This document shows, in pieces, positions 15,419 to 21,546 of a stretch of DNA of 30,530 nucleotides. Location: IMG/VR virus record IMGVR_UViG_3300042465_000444, positions 1 to 30,530 of that record, one strand, 5' to 3'. The position numbers were made by a program, and so were the translations under genes. Source of the stretch: a virus. The first letter of the stretch is position 1. Each line of letters begins with the position of its first letter. The notes under the pieces were generated by a model that worked only from the letters and a program-made list of their open reading frames with translations, was not told the origin of the DNA and did not search any database.

Positions 15419-15646
15419 TTAAGCCTCCTTAGCAGCTGCTAACACTGCATTGTCGATCCAGTCACCAATTTGCATTGGTACTTTGCCGTTTTTTTGGATG
15501 CGGAAATTGTGCAGGCTTGCAAGATGGCAGTATGTATTGCCATTGCGCTCTGCACCTACGCCTAGAACACGCCATGCCTGGCCCATGTGAACTAGTGTGC
15601 AGTCAACTTTGCTGCGATCTCCAATAGTTGGTGTGATGTTTCTCAT
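15419..15646 (-). CDS. 75-residue unknown protein, first gene of leftward operon
   Basis: Begins with an AGGAG ribosome site seven bases before the ATG and ends two bases before the recombinase start. The product contains CTLVHMGQAWRVLGVGAERN and YCHLASLHNFRIQKNG, a compact beta-rich pattern that suggests a small binding domain, but I cannot name a family. As the promoter-proximal gene of the recombination operon it should be made early. The palindrome at 15675-15693 lies in its leader. Confidence 0.72.
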   Translation of the reverse strand: MRNITPTIGDRSKVDCTLVHMGQAWRVLGVGAERNGNTYCHLASLHNFRIQKNGKVPMQIGDWIDNAVLAAAKEA

Positions 15647-15674
15647 GTTCGAACTCCTGTTTCTCGGTGGTTCA

Positions 15675-15693
15675 CGATATCACTGTGATATCG
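15675..15693. promoter_or_regulatory. 19-bp palindrome, candidate operator
   Basis: CGATATCAC-T-GTGATATCG is a perfect 9-bp inverted repeat around one central base, lying 29 bp upstream of the leftward operon's first start codon. A symmetric site of this size is typical of a dimeric repressor's operator. The nearest regulator gene is the RHH protein encoded divergently at 15817. The pairing of that protein with this site is an inference. Confidence 0.7.
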
Positions 15694-15754
15694 CTTGTGA
15701 GTATTCTAAACCCAAATAAATCAACTAATTTCTAGGTGTTTACCCTAATGCCAG

Positions 15755-15783
15755 TTTAGCCTGGTAGAACTAGCGTATATGAT
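15755..15783 (+). promoter_or_regulatory. Probable sigma70-type promoter of rightward early genes
   Basis: TTTAGC (15755-15760), 17-base spacer, TATGAT (15778-15783). The -10 box is a strong match, the -35 is weak. Transcription would start near 15790, about 27 bases before the RHH gene's ATG, and would run over the short inverted repeat at 15787-15799. Confidence 0.5.
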
Positions 15784-15786
15784 CGC

Positions 15787-15799
15787 TTGCATTGTGCAA
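15787..15799. promoter_or_regulatory. Short inverted repeat at the predicted start of early transcription
   Basis: TTGCA-TTG-TGCAA, 5-bp arms with a 3-bp centre, directly after the predicted -10 box. It could be a second, different operator or the binding site of the RHH protein itself. Short enough to arise by chance. Confidence 0.35.
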
Positions 15800-15816
15800 T
15801 CATCCTACATCAGACT

Positions 15817-16008
15817 ATGAATAAAACACCAAAGCAGCCAATCTTTGTACGCATACGGCCAGAGACATTGATCATGCTAGACCGTGCCTGCAAGGCGCAA
15901 GCACGTAGCAGATCGCAGATGATTGATATGGTCTTGCAAGAGACGTTGACCAGGCAGTATGCGGATCTGAGTGTGCGTTTGAATAACTTAATAGGAGCGC
16001 AAGCATGA
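15817..16008 (+). CDS. Ribbon-helix-helix DNA-binding regulator
   Basis: 63 residues from ATG 15817 (the frame also has an upstream TTG at 15787, before which there is no ribosome site). The sequence fits the Arc/CopG fold: a beta strand (PIFVRIRPE), helix 1 (TLIMLDRACKAQA), a turn (RSR) and helix 2 (SQMIDMVLQETLTRQY). Such proteins bind palindromic operators as dimers. It is the first rightward gene, divergent from the recombination operon, with two inverted repeats in the shared control region, so it is probably an auto-regulator and early/late switch. No good ribosome site precedes the ATG. Stop overlaps the next ATG (ATGA). Confidence 0.85.
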   Translation: MNKTPKQPIFVRIRPETLIMLDRACKAQARSRSQMIDMVLQETLTRQYADLSVRLNNLIGAQA

Positions 16009-16178
16009 CACCCAAAGAGGCAACCAAGCTGTTAGACATGGCCAAAGATGGTGAAGATATTCCAGAAGAGGTGATCACCGAGGCGCTCGAGTGGACAGAT
16101 GACATTGACGCCTATGACCCACCGTGCGAGGCAGTCGAGGCCTGGGTAGAAAAGATGCGTAGGAAGGGTGTATTTTGA
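16005..16178 (+). CDS. 57-residue acidic protein, unknown
   Basis: Starts in an ATGA overlap with the RHH gene, preceded by AGGAG, and ends in an overlap with the RuvC-like gene. The product (MTPKEATKLLDMAKDGEDIP onward) is strongly acidic in its first 45 residues, ends with a basic patch (EKMRRKG) and has no Cys pair or membrane segment. No family recognised. Too short for default ORF cut-offs but supported by coupling on both sides and by a ribosome site. Confidence 0.75.
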   Translation: MTPKEATKLLDMAKDGEDIPEEVITEALEWTDDIDAYDPPCEAVEAWVEKMRRKGVF

Positions 16179-16633
16179 TTACAACCGTACTAGCCATTGA
16201 TCTTGGCACACGCACTGGCTGGGCAGCGCTCACGCAGGGCAAGGTTGTGCATGGCTGGGTAGATCTCAAGCCAAAGCGCTTTGAAGGTGGCGGTATGCGC
16301 TTTCTCAGGTTTAAGCAGTGGCTCGGAGAGATCAAGAGCAGCGTTGGTGATATCCAGGCGGTGTACTTTGAAGAAGTCAGGCGCCACCAGGGAGTTGATG
16401 CAGCTCACGTGTATGGTGGCTTGATGGCCACGCTAACTGCCTGGTGCGAACACCACCAGATCCCTTACAGCGGTGTACCAGTCGGGACTATCAAGCTCCA
16501 TGCTACTGGCAAAGGCAATGCAAACAAAGATGCCATGGTGGCTGCCATGCAGGCCAAAGGCCATCCAGTAACAGATGACAACGAGGCCGATGCCCTGGCC
16601 ATCCTACATTGGGCAATGGAGCAAGACAAATGA
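16175..16633 (+). CDS. RuvC-like Holliday junction resolvase
   Basis: 152 residues beginning at TTG 16175, which overlaps the previous stop as TTGA and has an AGGAAGGG ribosome site seven to ten bases upstream. RNase H-fold motifs are in order: LAIDLGTRTGWA (Asp9), VYFEEVRR (Glu66/67), GLMATLTAW, TIKLHATGKGNANKDAM and DDNEADALAILHWA (Asp135, Asp139). These match RuvC-type resolvases of phages. It should cleave branched DNA formed during recombination-driven replication and clear it before packaging. It works in the same DNA-processing pathway as the RecT and exonuclease genes, though it is transcribed from the opposite strand. Confidence 0.92.
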   Translation: MITTVLAIDLGTRTGWAALTQGKVVHGWVDLKPKRFEGGGMRFLRFKQWLGEIKSSVGDIQAVYFEEVRRHQGVDAAHVYGGLMATLTAWCEHHQIPYSGVPVGTIKLHATGKGNANKDAMVAAMQAKGHPVTDDNEADALAILHWAMEQDK

Positions 16634-16809
16634 TTGATCACACGCCAGAGGAAGACGAGGCATTCAGTGCCATGGAGCAAAGCTCTGTTCGCAAAGAAAT
16701 CATCAGCAACCCCAGCAAGGAGACAAAGCTGCTGCTAGAAGTGGCGCTGCTGACTGACCTGGTGCGAAATCTGGCAGACCGTGTTCGCCAGCTGGAGGCC
16801 AAGCAATGA
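16630..16809 (+). CDS. 59-residue coiled-coil protein, unknown
   Basis: ATG 16630 overlaps the resolvase stop (ATGA); the longer in-frame start at 16609 lies inside the resolvase gene and is rejected. The product is acidic at first (IDHTPEEDEAFSAMEQ) and then a leucine-rich helix with heptad spacing (LLLEVALLTDLVRNLADRVRQLEAKQ), so it probably forms coiled-coil oligomers. No known function. Next gene starts in another ATGA overlap. Confidence 0.75.
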   Translation: MIDHTPEEDEAFSAMEQSSVRKEIISNPSKETKLLLEVALLTDLVRNLADRVRQLEAKQ

Positions 16810-16910
16810 GCAACATACTTGTTATTTCCCTGCTTGCATTCTTAGGTGGACTTGTTGTGGCCGTTATTGGCATAGCACTACTTATATTTTGGAGTTACCA
16901 GGATGAATAA
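16806..16910 (+). CDS. 34-residue single-membrane-segment peptide
   Basis: A minimal gene in an unbroken chain of overlaps. The product is almost entirely one hydrophobic helix (ILVISLLAFLGGLVVAVIG, then IALLIFW) with a short polar tail SYQDE. It ends eight bases after the start of the next gene. An early-expressed inner-membrane peptide; role unknown. Confidence 0.65.
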   Translation: MSNILVISLLAFLGGLVVAVIGIALLIFWSYQDE

Positions 16911-17127
16911 GACCAAGGATTACATAGCCCTGTACAGGGACGAGGATGGCACTGTGGTGGAAAGCCAGACGGTTAACCATGAAGTCAGACAGTGGCTGGC
17001 CACCATTGAGGAGCTAAAGCTGGCGCTGTACACCGAGATGCACAAGGTTGAGGACTATAGGCAGCTGCTGGATGAGACTCGCAAGATCACGCTCGATCTA
17101 GCACAGAAGATTAACAAAGGCGTCTAA
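16903..17127 (+). CDS. 74-residue helical protein, unknown
   Basis: ATG lies within the end of the preceding peptide gene, with an AGGA site (16899-16902) immediately before it and TTGGAG further up. The N-terminus DYIALYRDEDGTVVESQTV looks beta-rich; residues 28-70 are a long amphipathic helix (ATIEELKLALYTEMHKVEDYRQLL), likely coiled coil. No family recognised. The stop overlaps the start of the zinc-ribbon gene by one base. Confidence 0.72.
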   Translation: MNKTKDYIALYRDEDGTVVESQTVNHEVRQWLATIEELKLALYTEMHKVEDYRQLLDETRKITLDLAQKINKGV

Positions 17128-17372
17128 TGAAGTGTCCTATCTGCAGCGCTTGGACGCTGGTTAAAGAAACCCGCAAGCGGGAAAACAATATCACTGTCAG
17201 GCGGTATGAGTGTGCCAACTTGCACACGTTTAAGACTACCGAGCAGATCACCCAGATCCTGGACGCCACGCACATGGAGCAGCTGAAGTTAACCAGGATA
17301 GAAAACTTAGCCAAGGCCAGCAAGAGCAGAACAAGGGCGCCCAGGAAGTCTAAAAAGGCTAGTTATGCATGA
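17127..17372 (+). CDS. Small zinc-ribbon protein (NrdR-like N-terminus)
   Basis: 81 residues. Cys3-x2-Cys6, a basic beta hairpin (KETRKRENNITVRRYE), then Cys29-x3-His33 make a compact zinc ribbon like the N-terminal domain of the NrdR repressor; the ATP-cone domain of NrdR is absent. The remainder is a helix with a strongly basic C-terminus (KASKSRTRAPRKSKKAS). Nucleic-acid binding and a regulatory role in early expression are likely, but the target is unknown. ATG overlaps the previous stop by one base. Confidence 0.82.
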   Translation: MKCPICSAWTLVKETRKRENNITVRRYECANLHTFKTTEQITQILDATHMEQLKLTRIENLAKASKSRTRAPRKSKKASYA

Positions 17373-17599
17373 GACACAAGTACATCTACAGGAAGGCAAG
17401 CAATGCGCCCTCACCCAGCCTGGAATGCCTGCTGATGGCGTGTGGCAGAGAGTTGTTAACGACTTGGGAAGTCTTGCGGGACAAGGAGTTGATCGAGAGG
17501 CATCTAAAGGCGCTAGACGCTCTATATGGCGCAAACGCAGAGGCCAAGGTACGCCAGTACATGAGAGAGATCCACAGAAATGAGCGCAATGCCAGATAA
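17369..17599 (+). CDS. 76-residue unknown protein upstream of the replication gene
   Basis: Starts in an ATGA overlap with the zinc-ribbon gene; an alternative frame starting four bases earlier (17365-17583) is rejected because only this one shows ordinary helical protein composition. The sequence has CLLMACGRELLTTWEVLRDKELIERHLKAL and GANAEAKVRQYMREI, two or three helices. No family recognised. It overlaps the start of the replication gene by 20 bases, so it is probably translated with it. Confidence 0.7.
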   Translation: MRHKYIYRKASNAPSPSLECLLMACGRELLTTWEVLRDKELIERHLKALDALYGANAEAKVRQYMREIHRNERNAR

Positions 17600-18458
17600 C
17601 GTGCTGCCATTCGAGTTGCCTGCTAAACCCAGGCTGAAGCTGCAGGAGCCACTGCCAGACCAAAGGAAGATCGTGGTGCTGCCATTCAAGGCAGTGTTCG
17701 ACAAAGATCTGGGTGCAGCTGGCGTAGCAGTCCTGGCAGGCCTGTGTGCGTTCTGCAACCGTGCTGGCATTACCTGGGTTAGCCAAAGAAGACTAGCTGG
17801 TGACTTAGGCATAAGCCAGCCAGCGATCAGCAGGCAGATATCCAAGCTAAAGAAGTTGGGCTACATCGAGGTACTCAGGAAAGGCTATGCCAATGCCAGG
17901 AATGAGACAGTCAGAGTGATCTTTGATCCCACAATAACAGCTGAAGAGGCCATAGCCATGGTGTCTAACAAAGAGGATGCAAGGCCACCAGGACTCATAG
18001 CAGCTGAAGAAGAAAGGTTACAAAAAGAGGTAGACAAGGAAGGCCTCAGACGCATAGCAGAGATGCTAAAGGAATCCATCACCAACCGCAACAAAGTAAC
18101 ACCAAAGGAGTACGACATGAAGAGAAAGAACAAGGCAATAACGCCTGTGGATAACACGCCTACATCTGTGGATAAGTCAGTGGACAACAATGTGGATAAC
18201 TTAAATGAGCGATTACATAGGGTTATCAGTGTCGATAACATAGGGTTATCAAAAGACACGGTATTTAACACTATATCTATTAATATTAATGTTATGAACA
18301 ACAAACAATTAAAGCAGTATTCAAAAGCTGAGATTGAATCCAAGATCGAACTGCTGCTGCCTGCCTACCATGCCGAGGGCATCGAGCCTACCGAACAGGC
18401 GCTGGTTGATGGGATCATGCACATGATGGCAACCCAGACCAAGATGAATGCTGTTTAA
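17580..18458 (+). CDS. Winged-helix replication initiator protein with origin inside the gene
   Basis: 292 residues (ATG 17580; a second in-frame ATG at 17589). Residues about 38-118 form a winged helix: PFKAVFDKDLGAAGVAVLAGL, then WVSQRRLAGDLGISQPAISRQISKLKKLG (recognition helix near 78-92) and a beta wing with YIEVLRKG and ETVRVIFD. Residues 185-235 are a low-complexity linker in which VDN/VDK recurs; that stretch is encoded by DnaA-box-like DNA. A short helical domain (KAEIESKIELLLPAYHAEG) ends the protein. This layout resembles lambdoid O-type initiators: N-terminal DNA-binding domain, linker carrying the origin, C-terminal domain for host partners. No helicase loader follows, so host DnaA may supply that step. 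Confidence 0.82.
   Translation: MSAMPDNVLPFELPAKPRLKLQEPLPDQRKIVVLPFKAVFDKDLGAAGVAVLAGLCAFCNRAGITWVSQRRLAGDLGISQPAISRQISKLKKLGYIEVLRKGYANARNETVRVIFDPTITAEEAIAMVSNKEDARPPGLIAAEEERLQKEVDKEGLRRIAEMLKESITNRNKVTPKEYDMKRKNKAITPVDNTPTSVDKSVDNNVDNLNERLHRVISVDNIGLSKDTVFNTISININVMNNKQLKQYSKAEIESKIELLLPAYHAEGIEPTEQALVDGIMHMMATQTKMNAV
18146..18315. other. Putative replication origin: DnaA boxes, direct repeats and AT-rich stretch
   Basis: Three exact copies of TGTGGATAA (reverse complement of the strong DnaA box TTATCCACA) start at 18146, 18167 and 18191, all in one orientation, with a near copy AGTGGACAA at 18179. The last three starts are 12 bp apart, about one helical turn. They are followed by a 14-bp direct repeat ACATAGGGTTATCA at 18215-18228 and 18238-18251, with a related inverted GATAAC at 18234-18239 between them. 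Then comes an AT-rich stretch (about 18252-18315) suited to unwinding. The order (initiator boxes, iterons, AT-rich) is that of a DnaA-assisted origin, placed as in lambda within the initiator gene. Confidence 0.78.
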
Positions 18459-18794
18459 ACGCAATCTAAGCCACCTAGAAGGCCATGAAACCATCCAGTC
18501 AATATCAGGGTAGCCACATGGCACATCAAAGCCTTGTAGAGCCTGCTACCGTATGCTGTACTGAACTCAAACGAACGTATGGGAACAGTACAGGGGGGTG
18601 GCGTACCTATACAGAGGCATGGCAGGAGGGTGCTTGGGCATTGCAATCCTGCGTTGTAGCACTTTCGATGTACCCTCCCCCCACCCACCCACCTCACCGT
18701 AGGGGTACTTAAATGAATTTTTCCCCAATTTCTTTCTGTATACCTTTTACTACATTGGTATTTTCTCTATTTTTTCAACCAAAGGACTAAGTTA
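18459..18794. other. Non-coding intergenic region with hairpins and a quadruplex tract
   Basis: No convincing gene. The forward frame at 18485-18712 and the reverse frame at 18455-18697 both lack ribosome sites and have atypical composition. Contents in order: GGTAGC/GCTACC (18509-18514 and 18545-18550); an 8-bp inverted repeat CTGTACTG/CAGTACAG (18556-18563 and 18586-18593); a G6 run at 18593-18598; a C-rich tract at 18673-18690 flanked by GTACCC (18670-18675) and GGGTAC (18703-18708); then AT-rich, pyrimidine-rich DNA up to the next ribosome site (AAAGGA). Probably an untranslated leader or a structured regulatory or replication element. A promoter for the following genes probably lies in its 3' part, but I cannot assign boxes with confidence. 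Confidence 0.6.
18673..18690 (-). other. Canonical G-quadruplex motif on the minus strand
   Basis: Read on the minus strand the tract is GGG-T-GGG-T-GGGGGG-A-GGG: four G-runs of at least three with single-base loops, the arrangement known to give very stable parallel quadruplexes. The plus strand would be a cytosine-rich i-motif type sequence. It lies on the template strand for rightward transcription, about 360 bp past the putative origin. Confidence 0.8.
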
Positions 18795-19127
18795 ATGACT
18801 ACTAACTATGACAAACCATTTGAGCTAAGACCAGGTCAAGGCTCTGCGTTTAAGAACAAGGATAAGACTGAGGACTGGCATGCTGACTACAAGGGTGAAC
18901 TGCTACTGCCTGATGGCACTCTGCATTGGATTGATGTTCAGCCTGGTAAGACACGTGCTGGTGAGTGGTACTTCAAGATTAAGTTGGGTAAGCCAAAGCA
19001 GCCTAAAGAGAGTGGCCAAGCACAAGGCATGGTCTTGGACCAGCCAAAGCCTTTTGCTGCACCAGCTGCCAAACCTACCCCTGCTGCCAATGCTGTGGCT
19101 GCTATGGATGACGATATTCCTTTTTGA
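18795..19127 (+). CDS. SSB-like protein with acidic C-terminal tip
   Basis: 110 residues, with AAAGGA eight bases upstream of the ATG. The first 70 residues (QGSAFKNKDKTEDWHADYKG, then LHWIDVQPGKTRAGEWYFKIKLGK) form a small beta-rich domain of a type I know from phage genomes, plausibly a reduced OB-like fold. An Ala/Pro linker follows and the protein ends DDDIPF, the acidic peptide by which bacterial SSB proteins bind their partners. It should coat single-stranded DNA or at least recruit host SSB-interacting factors. Position after the replication gene supports this. Length is shorter than classical SSB (about 170). Confidence 0.78.
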   Translation: MTTNYDKPFELRPGQGSAFKNKDKTEDWHADYKGELLLPDGTLHWIDVQPGKTRAGEWYFKIKLGKPKQPKESGQAQGMVLDQPKPFAAPAAKPTPAANAVAAMDDDIPF

Positions 19128-19135
19128 GGTGAGCT

Positions 19136-19345
19136 ATGACTGATAAACAAATTGGAATGGATGAGATGAGGTTGCGTGATTACTTTGCGGGGCTGGCCAT
19201 GCAGACCATATTGAAAGATCAATATGAAGATGGTTTGTATGTTGGTGACGGTATTGAAAATACAGATCTTTATGCAGAATTGTGCGCTGTAAGTTCATAC
19301 ATCATGGCTGACGCCATGATCAAGGCTCGCAATGTCAAGACCTAA
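19136..19345 (+). CDS. 69-residue unknown phage protein
   Basis: ATG 19136 preceded by GAGGTGAG; an in-frame ATG at 19157 is possible. It contains MRLRDYFAGLAMQTIL and ends with SSYIMADAMIKARNVKT, a pattern shared by many small phage proteins without known function (DYFA...AMQ...YxMADAMxxAR). Helical, acidic in the middle (DQYEDGLYVGDGIENTDLYAE). It overlaps the terminase small subunit gene by 14 bases. Confidence 0.75.
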   Translation: MTDKQIGMDEMRLRDYFAGLAMQTILKDQYEDGLYVGDGIENTDLYAELCAVSSYIMADAMIKARNVKT

Positions 19346-19775
19346 GTACCCGACTCAGATCCCGCCAGTTGCTGGCTGGGGTGGCACTCGCTCCATTGTC
19401 AGGCGCTTGGAGCGCTCCACTACGCTGGTAAAGAACAAGGAGGCCACTGCGTATGCGTTGCTGGCCATGGCTAACACCAAGATCACTGACATCATGAGCT
19501 GGGATGAGAATGGCCATGTGAAGGTCAAGCCTAGCCACTTGATCCCAGAGACTGCGTTGATGGCCATTAAGAATATCAAGGTGCGTGTGGACAAGGACGG
19601 TGCGTCTACGCTGGAGATTGATCTCTATGACAAGGTGGCGGTGCTGCGGATCCTGGCTAAAGCTAGTGGTTTGCTGGACAACCCAGACAACGAGGACAAG
19701 CCTAGCGTGATTGGTATTAATGTACGTGCGCCAGATGTTGTGGATGTGGAAGACAAACCAAGGGGAGAAACATAA
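19332..19775 (+). CDS. Terminase small subunit-like protein
   Basis: 147 residues located two genes upstream of the large terminase. The C-terminal half carries IKVRVDKDGASTLEIDLYDKVAVLRILAKASGLLD, which matches the Terminase_2 small-subunit pattern (ikv...d..ka...LgkhlGl). The N-terminal half has a basic stretch (GGTRSIVRRLERSTTLVK) that could bind DNA and a helical segment (YALLAMANTKITDIMSW). Its role would be to recognise the packaging site and load TerL. The usual clear N-terminal helix-turn-helix is not obvious, so assignment rests on the C-terminal pattern and on position. Confidence 0.72.
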   Translation: MSRPKYPTQIPPVAGWGGTRSIVRRLERSTTLVKNKEATAYALLAMANTKITDIMSWDENGHVKVKPSHLIPETALMAIKNIKVRVDKDGASTLEIDLYDKVAVLRILAKASGLLDNPDNEDKPSVIGINVRAPDVVDVEDKPRGET

Positions 19776-19777
19776 AA

Positions 19778-19987
19778 ATGATGCAACAACGCTTAACCGA
19801 TAGCCATCCAACTGTGCGGGTGTTCCCGCGCACGCTGCAAGAAGCCTACCCCAAAGAATACGTCAATGAAGACATCTTCACTGGACCACACCGAGATCCA
19901 CCACTAAGTGACTTTGCAATACTCATGGCGATCATTGCCATAGTTAGCTTTTTCTTTTATATGTTTAGCAAATACATCTGGAATTAA
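19778..19987 (+). CDS. Small membrane protein between terminase subunits
   Basis: 69 residues with an AGGGGAG site upstream; ATG 19778 and 19781 are both possible. The first 45 residues are polar (LTDSHPTVRVFPRTLQEAYPKEYVN) and the C-terminus is a single hydrophobic helix (FAILMAIIAIVSFFFYMF) ending KYIWN, a tail-anchored layout. I do not recognise it. Small membrane genes between terminase subunits are sometimes lysis-timing or exclusion genes, but this is speculative here. Confidence 0.7.
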   Translation: MMQQRLTDSHPTVRVFPRTLQEAYPKEYVNEDIFTGPHRDPPLSDFAILMAIIAIVSFFFYMFSKYIWN

Positions 19988-19989
19988 CC

Positions 19990-21546
19990 ATGAAAACTAA
20001 AGAGCATTCGCCACGTGAAATGCCAATCGCTGGGTTGAATCTGGACTTTAGTAAAAGCCCAATCGTCTACGACATGATACAAAGCAACGCCTTTGTACAA
20101 GGCTTAATGGGTCCTGTTGGCTCTGGTAAGTCTTACGCCTGTGCAGCCAAGATCATGATCAAAGCTGTCCAGCAAAAGCCCTCCCCTGTGGACGGCATCA
20201 AGTACAGCAGATGGGCAGTGGTGCGTAACAGCTACCCCATGCTCAAGACCACCACTATTAAGACCTGGCTAGATCTCTTCCCAGAGGCCACCTTTGGCAA
20301 TCTGCTGTGGACGCCACCGATTACCCACCATATCCGCTTGCCTGCCAGGGGTGACGCTGCTGGCATTGACTGCGAGATTATTTTCTTAGCCCTTGATCAA
20401 CCAAAAGACGTGCGTAAGTTGCTCTCGCTTGAGTTGACTGGTGCGTGGGTAAATGAGGCACGTGAGTTGCCAAAGGCTGTTATTGATGGCCTCACCCACC
20501 GTGTTGGCCGATACCCTACTAAGCGTGATGGCGGTGCTACCTGGCACGGCATCATCATGGATACCAATCCCATGGACGATGATCACTGGTGGCATCGAGT
20601 CGCTGAGAAGGAGCCAATCACTGGCAAGTATGCGTGGAAATTCTTTAAGCAACCAGGTGGCGTGATTGAAGTGGCCAAAGAAGATCTGCCAGAAAACCCA
20701 GAGGCCAACGATCACATATTTGCAAGTGGCAAATGGTGGCGTCTGAATGAGAAAGCAGAGAACGTCAACAACCTACCCGCTGGCTACTATATGCAGCAAT
20801 TGGCTGGCAAGAATCTAGACTGGATCCGCTGCTATGCCCAGGGCGTCTACACGTTTGTGAAGGACGGTCAAAGCGTCTGGCCTGAGTACGATGACAACAT
20901 CATGGCTGCCGAGCTGGAGGCCGATCCTAATTTGCCCATCCAAGTCGGCCTTGACTTTGGTTTAACCCCTGCAGCAGTCTTTGGCCAGCGCCATCCAAGT
21001 GGCCAGTGGCGTGTATTGCATGAGATCGTCACCTTTGACATGGGTCTGGAGCGCTTTGGCCAGCAATTGCTCACTGAACTGCAGACCAGGTTTCCGAAAT
21101 ATGAGGTACGCATATGGGGTGACCCCGCTGGTATGCAGCGTGATGCCATTTATGAAACTACTGCGTTTGAATATCTGCGCTCACTAGGGCTAAAAGCAGA
21201 GCCAACAGCGACAAACGACTTCAAAGCCAGGCGTGAGGCTGCAGCTGCACCAATGAATCGCATGGTGATGGGCAAACCTGGCCTACTGATCAACAAAAAC
21301 TGCAAGTTATTGCGTAAGTCTCTGTCTGGTGGCTACCACTTCAAGCGTATTGCAGTGGGTGCTGGCCATGAACGGTTCAAAGATACGCCAAATAAGAACG
21401 AACACTCGCACGTGGGTGACGCATTTGGGTACTTACTCACTGGTGGCGGTGAATATCGTCAGCTGACCAGGGGATCTAACCGCACAAATGGAAAAGTCTT
21501 CATTGCCCAAACCATAGCATCGGATGATTTTGATGTCTTTGCCTGA
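19990..21546 (+). CDS. terL: Terminase large subunit
   Basis: 518 residues, the full length expected. The N-terminal ATPase has Walker A GPVGSGKS at 41-48, an adenine-binding region before it, and a Walker B-like segment LTGAWVNEARELP with the catalytic Glu. The C-terminal RNase H-like nuclease has VGLDFGLTP, IWGDPAGMQRDA and HVGDAFGYLL with the metal-binding Asp residues. It cuts concatemers and pumps DNA into the prohead through the portal encoded at 23949. The preceding gene ends two bases before it. Confidence 0.97.
   Translation: MKTKEHSPREMPIAGLNLDFSKSPIVYDMIQSNAFVQGLMGPVGSGKSYACAAKIMIKAVQQKPSPVDGIKYSRWAVVRNSYPMLKTTTIKTWLDLFPEATFGNLLWTPPITHHIRLPARGDAAGIDCEIIFLALDQPKDVRKLLSLELTGAWVNEARELPKAVIDGLTHRVGRYPTKRDGGATWHGIIMDTNPMDDDHWWHRVAEKEPITGKYAWKFFKQPGGVIEVAKEDLPENPEANDHIFASGKWWRLNEKAENVNNLPAGYYMQQLAGKNLDWIRCYAQGVYTFVKDGQSVWPEYDDNIMAAELEADPNLPIQVGLDFGLTPAAVFGQRHPSGQWRVLHEIVTFDMGLERFGQQLLTELQTRFPKYEVRIWGDPAGMQRDAIYETTAFEYLRSLGLKAEPTATNDFKARREAAAAPMNRMVMGKPGLLINKNCKLLRKSLSGGYHFKRIAVGAGHERFKDTPNKNEHSHVGDAFGYLLTGGGEYRQLTRGSNRTNGKVFIAQTIASDDFDVFA

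Noticed and set aside
17365-17583. 72-codon frame starting just before the 76-residue gene
   Set aside because: Overlapping alternative frame. Its composition is poor and it does not couple cleanly with neighbouring stops, unlike 17369-17599.
18455-18697. 80-codon reverse frame opposite the same gap
   Set aside because: Atypical Cys- and Gly-rich composition, no ribosome site, and isolated on the minus strand in a rightward block.
18485-18712. 75-codon forward frame in the gap before the SSB-like gene
   Set aside because: No ribosome site. The translated sequence is low-complexity where it crosses the C-rich tract (PPPTHPPHRRG). Inverted repeats and the quadruplex motif explain the region better.
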